NCBI GenBank assembly: GCA_012845835.1
Contig: JABAKD010000009.1
Location: forward strand, 8,707,413-8,771,412
DNA from: Undaria pinnatifida
Taxonomy: Eukaryota; Sar; Phaeophyceae; Laminariales; Alariaceae
Length of the DNA stretch: 64,000 bases
Reading direction: 5' to 3'
Shown here: one piece after another, positions 1 to 12,494 of the stretch
Layout of the letters: each line of letters opens with the position of its first letter
Numbering within the stretch: the stretch's first letter is position 1
Position numbers and translations under genes: made by a program
The notes under the pieces: generated by a model
Told to the model about the DNA's origin: nothing
Databases searched by the model: none
Seen by the model: only the letters and a program-made list of their open reading frames with translations

Positions 1-345
1 GCAGATGGAAGTTTCCATGGCAATAGTGGAAGCTTCCATGGAAGTAGATGGGAGGTAATGAAGATGAAAGCTTCCATGGCAGTAGTGCAAGCTTCTGTGG
101 AAGTAGATGGATGATTCCATGGAAGAAGATGGAAGCTTCCATGGAAGTTTAGTCGACCTACCATGGAAGTAGTGGAAGATTCTGTAGGAATGATGGAAGC
201 TTCCATAAAAGTGGTGAAGCTCCCATGGAAGTGGCGGAAGCTTCCATGGAAGTAGTGGAAGATTCCATGGAAATACTGGAAGCTTCTGTGGGAATGATGG
301 AGGCTTCCATGGAAGTGGTGGAAGATTCCATGGAATCCATCTACT
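1..345. repeat. Satellite built on GGAAGCTTCCATGG-like units
   Basis: Short palindromic words (GGAAGCTTCCATGG and variants GGAAGATTCCATGG) alternate with AAGTAGTG or AAGTAGATG spacers from the first base to about 345. The array is cut by the window edge. Translations across it are only low-complexity Met/Ser/Glu-rich peptides, so it is not treated as coding. Confidence 0.85.
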
Positions 346-3300
346 TCCACGAAAAAAGCTACAACGCGTAAAACCATACGCCGGCTTGAAACGTCAACAT
401 CCTTATCGATCTCTTTACAGCTATAAAAATATAATATCTCGAGCATCTGACGTCAACCCTGCCGCATACCAGAACAGACTGACACAACTGATGTAACCTT
501 GAGTAAGCGATCATTAGCAGCTCGGGCACCACGGAAAAGTTGTGCAATGTTGCTGTGGTTTACTGGGATGCCTCCTCCTGAGTAAGACACGCACGAAATT
601 ATGTTGATCTAGCGCTCCTTTGTGGGAGACAGAGTCGATGGATTTCAGAGTCACCAAGACTGAGTACACGACTAAACGGCAAACAAACGCAAACAGAGTG
701 AACGGACATGCGAGGCAGGCACGAAATAATCATTGTAGTAAAATGTGGGATCATCGGAGATCGTGCAGCCGAGAGTTCCCCACAAACAATACGCCCCGAG
801 ATAGGCGCGTCCCCTTCCCCTCCCTCCCTCCATCCCTCCCTCCCTCCCTCCCTCCCTCCCTCCCTCCCTCCCTCCCTCCCCTCCTTTTCCCCCTCCCCCT
901 CTCGCTAAATATCCAGGCCTGCCCCTTCACACCAGATATCAGCACCGAACAGAGGCACCCCGTATCGATCGAGAAGGCTAAAAACAATGGTACGTGTTTG
1001 TGTTTCTGTGCTGAAACAAGGACGCGCCGCGAATGTCGCACTGGGACATTCTTACTGCGGCAAAGCTCCATTCAGTACTTTTTAATATCGATCATAATGT
1101 GTCTTTCAATTTTGTCGTGGATGACAAGAAAAATACGACGAACGTTTGAAGCGTCATCTTACACAAAAAAAACATAGGCTTGCAAGAGGATGGGCATCGA
1201 TGAAATCCTCGATATTGGAGACGTATGTTGTGTAAAACGGCAAACACTTCGTATACTGCCTGATGGAAATTATGTGAATAAGCTGCACCCCAGGATTCCT
1301 TTAAGAAAGGGCAGCCAAAAGATATGCCCCGTACGGCGAAACTGCAGCAAACCGAGAGCAAACACGACAAACAGCAGCAAGCATAGTTGCTGCTGTGGTA
1401 TCCAGAAATTTACCGCTGAGACAGGGCCGACCTTCGTATTATGACGGTGGTGCTGATGTTCTCAGCTCTCATGTATTGTAGTCTAATAGTAGGTCACTTC
1501 GCTGCAATCAAGCCCGTCTGTAATGGAGTGCCCTCCGTAGAAGGATAGTTTGTAGCTTCGACGTGAAACCATTTCATGGTTGAGGTGAAACCACGTGACA
1601 TTAGATGTCACATTCACGTCAAGGCCATCATAGATGGGCGATAATGTAGGTGACGATGATGGGACAAGCAGGACGCCCCACATCTCACTACCTGCTCTAC
1701 CTGCTCTACCTGCTCTACCCAGCCCTATCGTGCCTAGACCTGTTTTGTCTGTCTTTTAGAGTTTAATGTAGAGGAAATAATGTAAAAGCTTTTGAGTCTA
1801 TCCAGCGAGCCACGAGGAGAGACCAAACAAGGGCACCGGAACCCATGAGGAGCACGCTTCCCAACACCGATCAACCACGCATCCCCCACTCGGATTACCA
1901 CCACAATTGGCGTCGTCGGAGCAGTGAACGTGTCGACCTTGGGCTGCGTGACCTTCTCCCCGGTGCTCTTCTCTCCCCAAGGCAAGCTCTTTTCGCCTTG
2001 CATAGCTTTGCCTTTTACTCTTCCCGTTTTTTTTTGGTACTTTTTCTTCACCTATTTATCTTTTCCTATCGTCTTTTAACATACTCCCTTTCATCCAGTA
2101 GCGAACTTGGTTATCTATTTGTCTCCTATCCGCAAACCACGGGCCCCTCCTGGCCTCTGCTTCGCGACAGAAACGTTGGGTCTGCAACTACCACGGCTTT
2201 GTGCAGTAGCTTTCGGCTATATTGTCTTCCCGTGCTCTCTCTTCGTGGGACCCTACTATGACAATCGAACGAAGGAAGTGCTCCCATATAGTGCTGTACT
2301 TGTCTTCACCTCTTTTCCACTGCAAAAGCGTTCCTAGTCTAATTCCAAGTGGTTTGTGCCCATGTTGGGAGTCCTGTCCAGAAGAATGCCCCGCCAGGTT
2401 AATCAAACCTTGTGAGAAATTTCGCAGTTGGAACTCTGTGAGCTGTTTGCACTCGACTGATTCGAGTGGCCGGCTCCGTTGCACCACACCTTACTAAGTG
2501 TTGTATTAATACCGTGTCGTTACGGAATAAGGGTACATGTGCAATAGTTTGCCCTACCACACCCTCCCGAGTACGAGTTGCGCGCCTCGGATGAAGGCAA
2601 TAACTCGCCTTTCTCTCTCCTACTTTTGGTCATCCCCTCGCATTTCTGCTAATAATCTATATTATAGACAGCAGTGCGTGACTATTTTTCGGGTTTCGTT
2701 TTTCAGCTGAACCATGTTTGGGTTTTGGTTTCTTGGCATATTTTTACCAGGTACCAGCACGCTGTGTGCTGTAACCTTTCGAGCATTGCATCTGACCTAT
2801 GAGACACTCCACCTTTATGTGTGTTCACACAAAGTACGGCTCATCTACTCGTATAGGCCCACCACCAGCGGTGCGCGACGCCTACGGCTGTACTACTGCT
2901 GTGTTGGCCTTTTCAGCGAGCCCTAGTGCAGGTCGCGACTACTTTTACTAGTAGTAGTGTTCGTTCTGGTAATCTTCTATTAGGCTTTGATGAAACTTTC
3001 GAAACATTTCGTTTGCCTTATTAACGGAAGTTTTGAGGCATCCTGTATTTGAGATGGACGCTCGCAAGTGTGAGATGGACACTAGTACAGTACCAAGCAC
3101 CAAGCGTCCTTGTGGTGTGCTGCTGTTGTTATCTCACATTGCTATAACATACATACCACTACACGTCGACGTCACGAACATAATAGCTCAGAAATAGCCT
3201 GCTTCTAAGAGTGACCCTGTCTGTACCTGAGTTACGTCCACTAGGTAGGGAGGTCCCGAGAAAAAGGAACAACGGTGCGAAGATAATAGATGGGATCGAG

Positions 3301-3469
3301 CCAAAAAAGAGGAGAAAAAAAAGCTTCCAACAACAAAAAGTCTCGATTGTTGCGCCATTCCCCAAGAAATGTCCACACCGAGAGTACGGGCCACATCGTT
3401 TATCGACCTTTCTTTGAATAGGTTTTATAATTGACAATTACCTGACCGGGAAACGGGTTTTTCTCAGTT
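346..3469. other. No recognisable gene
   Basis: About 3.1 kb in which the open frames are short, overlap on both strands and show no domain. Apart from the CCCT microsatellite nothing structured was found. One copy of the TACCAGGTA word lies at 2745-2753. Confidence 0.5.
811..905. repeat. (CCCT)n microsatellite
   Basis: A nearly pure CCCT/CCTC run. It makes artificial Pro/Ser/Leu-rich frames on the plus strand and Gly/Arg/Glu-rich frames on the minus strand. Confidence 0.9.
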
Positions 3470-3678
3470 CAGGGCTTTTCGCGGGTCGGTTCACCACTCA
3501 CTCACGGGTCGGTATGACCCGACCCGATCCGTGCGCTGTGAAAAACTGCTGACCCGACCGCTTCTGACCCGTGTGATTTCGAACTATTAATATCTATCTC
3601 CTGACTGACTCGACCCGCGATATTTGGCAACTTCCTGAGACGATCCGCGGATCGGATCATGACCCGAGGAAAGCGCTG
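3470..3678. mobile_element. Short hAT-like element with GGGTC subterminal repeats
   Basis: The left end reads CAGGGCTTTTCGCGGGTC and the reverse complement of the right end CAGCGCTTTCCTCGGGTC, an imperfect 18-bp terminal inverted repeat. Between them are several GACCCGACCC/GGGTCGGGT words in both orientations and no coding capacity. The terminus matches the elements at 30.4 kb and 37.2-39.0 kb. CAGGG ends suggest a hAT-type non-autonomous element, but no clear 8-bp target duplication was found here. Confidence 0.6.
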
Positions 3679-3935
3679 TTTTTCCTCATTTCGACATCAA
3701 TCAGTTCGGTATTCCAAATTTTTTAACCGACGGCAAACTCACGGCTGACGTCCTTGAAATATTTCTTATAAAATAATGCACTGCCGGCGCAGCAACAAAT
3801 GTGGCGGAAATTGGAGTCATAATAGTAATCGTTATCGTTCCAAATGGTTGCGAACATGTCGGACGAGTAAAAAATCGAGTAATGACCAACCCAGCCTGTA
3901 TAAAGATAACATTCCCTGGTGGGACCCGTTTGATC

Positions 3936-3958
3936 TACCTGGTACATGATACCAGGTA
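3936..3958. repeat. Paired TACCTGGTA / TACCAGGTA words
   Basis: Two inverted copies of one 9-bp word, 3936-3944 and 3950-3958, separated by 5 bp, just left of the pogo-like element. The same word recurs across the window (see findings). Confidence 0.6.
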
Positions 3959-3975
3959 TGTTGATAGTCTATATA

Positions 3976-5955
3976 CAGTCGACCCCGCTTTAAGGAAACC
4001 AAAATTAAGGAAACTCCCCGAGTAAAGGAAACATTTTTTCGCCGAAACACAATACCCCGCAGAATGTAATATATACAAGGGCTCCGCTCCGCGGGCGGCT
4101 GACGCCGCCCGCTACGCTCGCGCAAGGCAGGGAAGAATGCAACTAAAAACATAGACTATCTAAAGGGGGCAGAAAGAAGAGGCCCACGATTTGGTGCGAA
4201 CAGCGATTTGATAATGCCAAGAGCTGCTTGTGCAGAGCAAATTGCCCTGTTGTGCTCAGCTGTGCTGTGTGCTTTTGTTACCGGTGTTACGTTCTGATCG
4301 GCAGTACGGGGGTAATTTGCGTGGGGGAAAAAACAGGGGGCCGTGAAAGATCAAATACATAGTCTATAGAAGAAGAAAAAAGAGGAAAAGTAGTACTCCG
4401 TACACAACAACACACGCATTATACCCGGTACTGCTCTATGTTCGAAAGAAAGCACACAGCGCCCGCAGCGACACAGCACCACAGCGACACAGCACCGCAG
4501 CGACACAGCACCGCAGCGAAGGGCACGGCACCGCACCGCATGGCTCCGCACGGCTCCGCACGGCTCCGCACGGCTCCGCACGGCGCTACGCTGCGCTGCT
4601 GGGCCATATATAGCCGGATTGATCTGAGCTGGGCGTGCATGTGATCCAACGGCGTAGTATCTGATGGTACGTACAAACCTGGTGTAGTAGTACAGGTATG
4701 TACTATTGGCGTTTCGTATATCGAACGGCTCCGCACGGCGCTACGCTGCGCTGCTGGGCCATATATAGCCGGATTGATCTGAGCTGAGCGTGCATGTGAT
4801 CCATCAGCGTAGTATCTGATGGTACGTACAAACCTGGTGTAGTAGTACCGGTATGTACTATCTCGCCCTCCGAGTTGTAAAGTGGTGGGGAAGCGCTACG
4901 GCGACAGGTGGCCAGCGTAGGGAGCTGAAAGTCGGTGCCTACTCGTAGAACACTAAAAAGCCGGCAGTCAACTTCAACATCTCACGACTTTGCGCCGTAG
5001 ATGCGTCGTAGAGTCGTAGATCATACGTTGGATAAAGTTACGGAATGAAGAAAATAAAAAGAGAACGGGAAAAAAGGAAACGAAGAAAGCGAAGAAAGTA
5101 AGGAACGCGAAGAATGCCGGGAAGGTTCTCCGAGAGGGGGGTTTAGGCAGGCGTGTTCCAAGTGGGAGCGCTGAGAGCGGAGCAGGTCCCATTAACCAAG
5201 TGAATAAGGTTTAAAAAAAAATCGAGGACAAATGTAATTATATCTATGGGGGGGTCCAGATTCTAGTCCGCGGGCCCCCCTTAAAACACGTCTCAGCGTA
5301 TCCTCTTCGCCAGCAGAGAGTAGTCTGCTGCTTCACCTGCTGTCTGCGGTACGCAAAGATTCGTTTCACCTACCGGTGCGTCCTCTGCATCTGGGTTAAA
5401 ACGGTGCGGGGAACCCACGTGCACGATCACGAACCTCGTCTCGGGTATCCACAGCACCTCCTTTCGAAAACGGTGCATTCGTTCACGCATGAAACACAAG
5501 TCAAGCGCAGGTCCAAGGAGGGGGGGGAGCTGCAGGCAACTCTTCGCGATATGTGGAGGAAGTCGTAGCGTTGAGTGTTCGCGGATTGTCGGCCATACGC
5601 CGTATTGTATGCTTGTGTCTGAATGGCGCTCCAGTAGAGAGTAACGCAGGAGAGTTTCTGCGTGCGCTCCCCCTGGGGTAAACAAGAGTCACCAGGTGAA
5701 GTTGAAGTGTCCATCAGGTATTTTCCGTGCTGTGCGGTGGTGTTCAGCAATAAACAATTACTTTCTCGCCGAGTCCCAGCCTCTTTTTTTATTCCAACAA
5801 TGCCCTGCCCAGGGCGCACCTTTTGACGTATGTACCACCACCATTGACCCCGGGGATGGTGCGTTCTGATCCCCTGAAGTTTAAGGAAACTTCCTCGCGT
5901 TATGGAAACATTTTTCGAAGCAAAACCATAAGTTTCCTTAAAGCGGGGTCGACTG
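3976..5955. mobile_element. pogo/Tc1-mariner-like element with TA target duplication
   Basis: Both ends carry the inverted repeat CAGTCGACCCCGCTTTAAGG (left from 3976, right complement ending 5955), continuing as AAAC. Each is flanked by TA (3974-3975 and 5956-5957). CAGT ends plus TA duplication are typical of pogo/Tigger elements. AAGGAAAC words recur inside each end as subterminal repeats. The 1,980 bp interior holds a tandem repeat (4445-4860) and minus-strand open frames around 5293-6020, the longest running out through the right end, none recognisable as transposase. It is probably non-autonomous. Confidence 0.75.
4445..4862. repeat. Direct repeats inside the pogo-like element
   Basis: A short CAGCGACACAGCAC and GCTCCGCACG array (about 4465-4580) is followed by two copies of a roughly 130 bp sequence, starting near 4574 and 4731, each containing GGGCCATATATAGCCGGATT and ending in a TACNGGTATGTACTA motif. 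The copies differ by only a few substitutions. Confidence 0.8.
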
Positions 5956-8900
5956 TACCTGGTATAGTATACAAGGTTCCCCTTCGGGAGGTGGACACGT
6001 GCCTCCCGGGGGCGACGCAAGTCGAATGACTACAACTGATGATGAAGTATTTATGCAGAAGGTGTATATCGGAGGGATGCGTAGTGGAAAGAATGTGGAT
6101 AATATAAGATATCACAGACATTTGGAGGAGGAGGGTTGGGATATTGCTGAGGCTCGGTGTGATAAGTTATTCGAAAGTCCACTCCGTATAACTGCGTGGC
6201 AGCAATTAATTCTACGTTTGTAGCATATATATGCGTAAGGCTGTGACATGAAGTGGAGATACTCTTCAATACTCGAATATGTAGTAGGTTGAGATCCAGC
6301 GACTTCCACAAGTTCTTGATTTGCTCCAGCGTATTTAAGCCTGACGATATGCCTATATTTTTGGCTCTAAACCAAATTAAGCCCTATCGTGTTTTAAATG
6401 TCTAAAAAATAGGGGGTTTTTTTCGACCTGACGACCACGGCAGACCACGGTGAGATGTGGATTTTCCCAAAATATGCACTTGGGCACATTTTGGCCCAAG
6501 TGCATATTTGAAGCAATTTTCCGAGTATTTTCCAGCAAACAACAGCATTTCAGACGACAAAAGCTCGAGGAAACATCAGACACTCTGCAGCAGCAGCACA
6601 GTAGCACAACACCCACGCAGTAATTGCAACGCTCAACCTAGCAAGCCGCTTGGTGTATCCCCAACCCGGGTTAATCAACCTGCGTGTACAACACGATCAG
6701 AAACGTTGGCGGTGGTCAGAGGCGACCCACTCTCGTGGAGCGGCATGCCTCTACGTACTATTACTTGAAAAGGAGTCCTTGTTCATTCACGAGGATCGAG
6801 CGCACACACAACACAACACGTCACACCACAAAACAAAACAACACAGCACAACACACAGACAACCAGCACCCCAGCAGCCAACCCAACTACAGCACAACTA
6901 GCCGGTGGAAAACGCCCGCGAGACTCCTCCTACCCTGGCGTTCTCTGCGGTCAGAGAACTGGGACTCTGACATAGTTCGTCGCGCGCTCGTGCTCCTGCT
7001 CTCTCGTCCTGAGAGGCTGTAATTTTTCGATGACACATTTTTTTTGTTTGGTTTTTGTGCCCGATGTAGCGCATGGCCGGAGCTGCTGCTGCAGTTTACA
7101 ACCCTGTTGCCTCTTTCCCGCGGATGCCTACAGTTCGAGGGTGGAAATTGAACCGGGTTGAGGGCCAGTCCTGCTGTGCTGCTGTACTGACTGCCACACT
7201 GAGGCACACCGAAGGCGGCAGACGCCTGCGAGGTATCCTACATATGAAGCGAGTATGGAGTACGAAGCACTCAATGTTTTTGCCAGGCACCAGTTATTTG
7301 TTTTGGCCGTTTGTTCAAGCTCGCACAGCATGGGCAGGGGAGGGTCTTTCTCGAAGTTTCCACCCACTCATGTGCTGACTCATGACATAAATCCTCGTCT
7401 TGCCATCTGCGTCTGGAGTAGTGCAGAAATATCATAGTCTATTTTCAAGTAGTTTGATCTTTCCTCGGCTTTTCTTTTTATGCGTACTGAAAGAGACCAC
7501 TATTTCGAGTTTTAGACATATGGTGTTTTTTTTATGCGTTTAAGGTCGAAATATCGAATGGCCTAGCTCTTTCAGTTGGAAGTACTTAAGACCTAACCTC
7601 GAGGCTTAAATACGTCTAGTGTGTGGTTGCCCGGGGACAGAAGTGTCTCATACCCCGCAAAATAGAGCCAGTCTCGGCGGCTTTCCGCGGCCATAGCTCG
7701 CGCCACGGACGTCCCATGAGCCCGGCACACGGCTGATAATATACCGACGGGTAGTCTGATCGCATTGCAGAAGAAAGCACACAAAAAAACTCTGCGCCGG
7801 CGGAGAAAAAGGGACGGACTAGGCAAAAAAATCAAAATGGTACATATGCATATAGCACATATTCCCTGGGTTGTATCCGTACTGCGCAGATTCTGCACAG
7901 CACATCTTTATCATGTCGACACATATGGGATCCTGCAGATCATCTAGATAATAATCTAGATCATCTGCTACTACTGTAGATCATGTAGGTCGTGATCTGT
8001 CGGATGCGTGCAATTTTCCAACCATGGGTGTCACCCATTGCCGCCCTCAACCGCTAGCAACACACCGCCGCCGACTACTACCCCGTGACCTACAGTAAGG
8101 TCGTGCCGCAGCGCGGCCGTAGGTCCAGGTACAGAACGAAACGTGTGCATGCAAACGAGTCATCTACTGCTGCTTTTGCTGCTGCTGGCGCAAGGGTGGG
8201 GGTTGTACCAAAAGCGAGGCTAGGACGCCTTGTTACCTCAACGATGTTTTTCACATTCTAGTCTACGCGCGCAAGCCGAGTTTGTTCATAAACAAGTACT
8301 GCTGCTACTCGTACGACGTAGATCGTACGCGTAGAGCCTGCCCGTTTGGCTGCATGATGTCGGTGATTTCCATCACCAAATTGCAGGGAAGTATCCGTAA
8401 TATGCGGGAGTGCACTGCCGTCCATATATATATATTGATAGCAGTGCAGAACTGCTGCTGTAGCATTACCGGTACTAAATCCCTCAAGGATGCGTGCATC
8501 GGATCTACTGTTGTTGTAGTACCAGCCGCACGGTACAGGGCTCGGGAGCCGCAACGTCTACGTACCATACGTACAACAGGACTCGTCTATACCCGGTACA
8601 GCAGTACCTTGTACCTGGTAGGCTCTGTGTGTCATGCATATGAGTGTATGATGAGTAAGAATATCAAACACGTCATACTGGTATGATACGGTAATTAATA
8701 CTTAGTAATACGAACACTCACCCGCTCATGATACCGCACTACCGCATCCGGATCGTCGGCTGCCTCTCCCCTCCGCGCCACGAGCAGCAGCCGCGACAGG
8801 CTGCTTCGTCCACCCTGCTTCTCCAGCCGAGCGTCTAGGTGGTCGAGATAGCTTGACGTGAGACTCATGGGATCTTCGGCGCTGTGAGCATGGCGCAACG

Positions 8901-9250
8901 AGCTGGTGCCTTCGTACAGCTACTACTGGTGCCGCAATGGAATGCCAAACCTGAACAACATTAAATATCCAGGAATGTAACCGTTTCAAGTTTTCTCAAT
9001 CAAACGGCATAATCATCAGGGGACACAACCCAAGGTGGTTGGGATATTTTTTCATGTGTAATTTTCATGATGTGATTATTTTTACTTTTGTTACCGGCAT
9101 GGATCCTAGATCATCAGATTGGGCCCACGAGCAAAACGCGTACATAGGGAAGGAGGTACGCTGCGAGCTGTTCCTGGGACCTGTACCCCCTCCCTGACGA
9201 AAATTGTGGCCGTTCGCATTTACTGTTGCAGACAGTGGTGGTTGTTCCTC
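5956..9250. other. No recognisable gene
   Basis: Open frames are short and overlap on both strands. The region holds the hairpin at 6470-6509, a weaker palindrome of ATCTAGAT words near 7930-7965, a CA-rich stretch at 6805-6900 and TACC palindromes near 8600-8620. Nothing supports a host gene. Confidence 0.5.
6470..6509. other. Perfect 16-bp hairpin, 8-nt loop
   Basis: The arm AAATATGCACTTGGGC (6470-6485) is exactly complementary to 6494-6509, with an 8-nt loop. It is not flanked by other inverted repeats. It could be a small-RNA precursor stem or the relic of a palindromic element; the sequence does not decide. Confidence 0.7.
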
Positions 9251-9252
9251 TT

Positions 9253-9345
9253 GGGTTGCGGCGGATTGACATGACGTCACGTAAAATTAAATTCGTAGCG
9301 CAATGCTGCTTAAGTCTGTACAACTCCACCAGTCAATCCACAGAA
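9253..9345 (+). repeat. Dispersed repeat, possible LTR fragment
   Basis: This stretch resembles 24890-24965, sharing GTTGCGGCGGATTG, CATGACG, CACGTAAAAT and GTCTGTACAACTCCA in order. The second copy follows the gypsy-like element, so both may be pieces of its long terminal repeat or of a related solo LTR. Confidence 0.45.
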
Positions 9346-10552
9346 AGCGTCCCCACAACAGATAGTCTCAGTCCAAATAAATACACACAAAACCAAACGA
9401 GGGAAAAAGGAACCTGAACTTGATCTGACACGAGCGTGAGTGACTGCGAACCGAGCCTGAGTACAGCGATCGTTACCGTAAGGTATTGTAGGAGGTTTCA
9501 TCCGGATATCTGTTACAAGCGGACGGGGCCGCCTCAACGGCGGCCCCGTCATCCAGTAGAGACGCCCCGGTCTGAGGGCGAGGATGGGAGATATGTGAAA
9601 GTAGAGGTGGTTGTTGTTACATATTGAGCTGTATCGGGGGATACCAAGAGGGTGAGGCTGTGGTGGTTTGTGGTCACGTACAGGGGACTGTGAGATGCCA
9701 CCTTGCGATGCGACGTCCGATCGAATCTAGCGTTGGCGGAGATTCACCTATGTTTCTCCGCCTCAGAGGATCTGTCAGGGACTACTGTGAGGTGCTACCT
9801 TGCGATGGTGAAAACGAACACTACTTGAGGCAGATGTAACTTGCTTGTAGACCGACTTTTCGCGGGTCTGAACACCGTGCCGTGATGGAAAAACTTTGTA
9901 GAGCACGCCCAGCCTTTTCAAGGCCTTTCAACTTGTAAGGGCGCGTAGAGGTGAAGGGTTCCTGTATTGTACTGTTTTCAGAGTAGGCTAAGTTGCGCCG
10001 CTTCGCTCTGGTCAGCCGCGTTCTGCTCTCTCGTTAGCGCTCAGCCTAAAACGTCATCCTAGGTACCCATACAAGGATTGGGCGGGGTCGCCTATCGGCG
10101 GCCCCGCCCTCCGAAACAGTTGCGCAAAAAGGATGTGACTGAGAGAAGGGGAAGGTAATGGACGGTACCAAGAGGTTGAGGTGCTACATGTATTTGAAAC
10201 ATATGTCATTAAAAATGGTGGGTTTTGTCGGGAGTGGTTTTGCGCGCAGCGTTTGTGAAGGTAGGTGTCGGTGCACTGCATAGAGGAATTGAAAATACGA
10301 AACAAAACCCAAATAAGGAGGTTGTGGATAGGCGAGAAATAGACGGGAAAAAAATAGAAAGAAAACAGCGGTTGAAAAAATAAATAAACCGTGGCTGAAA
10401 CGTAATATATAAGGAAAGCTCAATTGGCAAAGGTAGTAGCCAGACCTTGGCTGAATCCGGAGAAGGATTCGGACGGCATGGCATGCGCCGCGAGCGCTGA
10501 AGAATGGGAGACGAATTCCGTATGTTTATCAAGTGGAAAAATCCTATCGCAA

Positions 10553-10645
10553 CTGCAGGAAAGAAACACAACGTTCATTAGAGCAATCAGACCAACTTAA
10601 CTGCAGGAAAGAAACACAACGTTCATTAGAGCAATCAGACCAAGT
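10553..10645. repeat. Tandem duplication, about 46-bp unit
   Basis: The sequence CTGCAGGAAAGAAACACAAC... through GCAATCAGACCAA is present twice in immediate succession with no internal differences seen. Confidence 0.85.
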
Positions 10646-10699
10646 CCATGGCACCAAGGTACGCGAAAAATGCAAATCTACGCCGGAAGGCAGACCATT

Positions 10700-11320
10700 C
10701 ATTTCTTTTAGCAGCAGCAGCGGCGGGGGTAGAGGTGGCCGATGGCCCATCGAGGAAGTGCGGCACAGCAGCAGTAGTGTCTACAGTAGCAGTCGTCTGG
10801 CAAGGGGGAGGGGGCACACACACTGGCTCCGCGAGCTCAAGACCGCAGACAGCTGATTTTTCATTATTCGAAACGTACTCACCGGAGACACCAACAGCAG
10901 CGGCAGCAGCAGCACAGCAGCTACACTTCACAAAAAAACATGATTCTATAAATGAATGTGTAAAACATCAGCTCTGAGTACGACCGATTGAATGGTTGAA
11001 ACTCAACTTTGCAAGCTGCGTGGTACATGGTTATAAAAACAACACAAGAAAAGGCGGAAAAGTTTTGGAACATGCACAGAAGAGAGTGAAAGCAGCACCA
11101 GCAGCAGCAACACACAGCAGTAGCAGCAGCAGCGGCGGCGGCGGGCGCAGAGGCGGGCGATAGCCCAGCAAGGAATTGCGGCACAGCAGCTGTAGTGTCT
11201 ACAGTACTGTCTACAGCAGCGGCCATCCGGCAGGAGGAGGAGCACACACAGCACTGGCACAGGCTAGGCGAGGTCATGACCACAGAAAGTCGATTTTTTA
11301 TTTTAAGAAACAAACGCAGT
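10700..11320. repeat. CAG-rich diverged duplication
   Basis: Two copies of roughly 220 bp (about 10705-10870 and 11095-11305) share CAGCAG runs, GGCGGGNGNAGAGG, GTGTCTACAGTA and a block ending in ...GATTTTT. Frames across them are Ala/Ser or Cys/Leu runs produced by the trinucleotide repeat. Further CAG runs follow to 11400. Confidence 0.7.
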
Positions 11321-12494
11321 AGTCAGCATCAGGAGCAGCAGCAGGAGCAGCAGCTGTAGTAGCAGCAGCAGCAGCAGCAGCAGCGGCGGCACTACCACAG
11401 CAGTACAACAGCAGTGGAGCAGTACGTACCGACCAATCCACAACGGCAGCACACAGCAGTACGGCAGGAGCTGGGTGGGATTTGCACTTTCTTACGATTC
11501 TCCAGCTTCCAGGGGAGAGCGCGAGCCGTCCCCGGGAGAGGCTTTTCATGCCCCCCGCTCGCGGAGTTGGGACTCGTCGGCGTGCCTGAACACCGTGCCG
11601 TGATGGAAAAACTTTGTAGAGCACGCCCAGCCCTTTCAAGTTCTTTCAACTTGTAAGGGCGCGTAGAGGTGAAGGGTTCCTTTACTATACTATTTTCAGA
11701 GTAGGCTAAGTTGCGCCGCTTCGCTCTGGTCAGCCGCGTTCTGCTCTCTCGTTAGCGCTCAGCCTAAAACGTCATCCTAGGTACCCACAAGCGGACGGGG
11801 CCGCCTCAACGGCGGCCCCGTCATCCAGTAGAGGCGCCCCGGTCTGAGGGCGAGGATGGGAGATATGTGAAAGTAGAGGTGGTTGTTGTTACATATTGAG
11901 CTGTATCGGGGGATACCAAGAGGGTGAGGCTGTAGTGGTTTGTGGTCACGTACAGGGGACTGTGTACCTCTACGGGCAAAAAGACAGTACGGAGCCACTT
12001 GGACGGTCGCACCCCACCATCACAGCAGTAGTACAACAGCAGTACAACAGCAGTGGAGCAGCACGTACCGACCAATCCATAGCGGCCGCGAGTCGACGGG
12101 TACTTATACCGTAACTGAGACTCATACGGTACAGGAGTACGATGAAGAAAACCTTTGCTGCAAGCTGCAGTGAGCTGGGTGGGATTTGCACTTTTTTTAC
12201 GATTCTCTACCTTTCGGGGAAGATCGCTAGCCGTCCCCGGGAGAGACTTCTCATGCCCCGCGCTCGCGGAGTTGGGACTCGTCGGCGTGCCTGAACACCG
12301 TGCCGTGATGGAAAAACTTTGTAGAGCACGCCCAGCCCTTTCAAGTTCTTTCAACTTGTAAGGGCGCGTAGAGGTGAAGGGTTCCTTTACTATACTGTTT
12401 TCAGAGTAGGCTAAGTTTCGCCGCTTCGCTCTGGTCAGCCGCGTTCTGCTCTCTCGTTAGCCCTCAGCCTAAAACGTCATCCTAGGTACCCATA

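Larger units (their letters stand above)
9514..12494. repeat. Complex of direct repeats with GC-rich hairpins
   Basis: Three near-identical copies of a roughly 200-bp unit lie at 9865-10070, 11586-11787 and 12292-12492, each running from GAACACCGTGCCGTGATGG to CCTAGGTACCCA. A second unit occurs at 9514-9692 and 11788-11963 and starts with a perfect hairpin, GACGGGGCCGCC-TCAAC-GGCGGCCCCGTC. A related hairpin is near 10080-10108. A third piece of about 110 bp precedes the 200-bp unit at 11470 and 12175. The arrangement suggests a mobile or satellite-like family amplified by local duplication. No coding function was identified. Confidence 0.8.

Noticed and set aside
620..1177. 185-residue plus-strand frame
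   Set aside because: Dominated by the CCCT microsatellite, with no recognisable domain.
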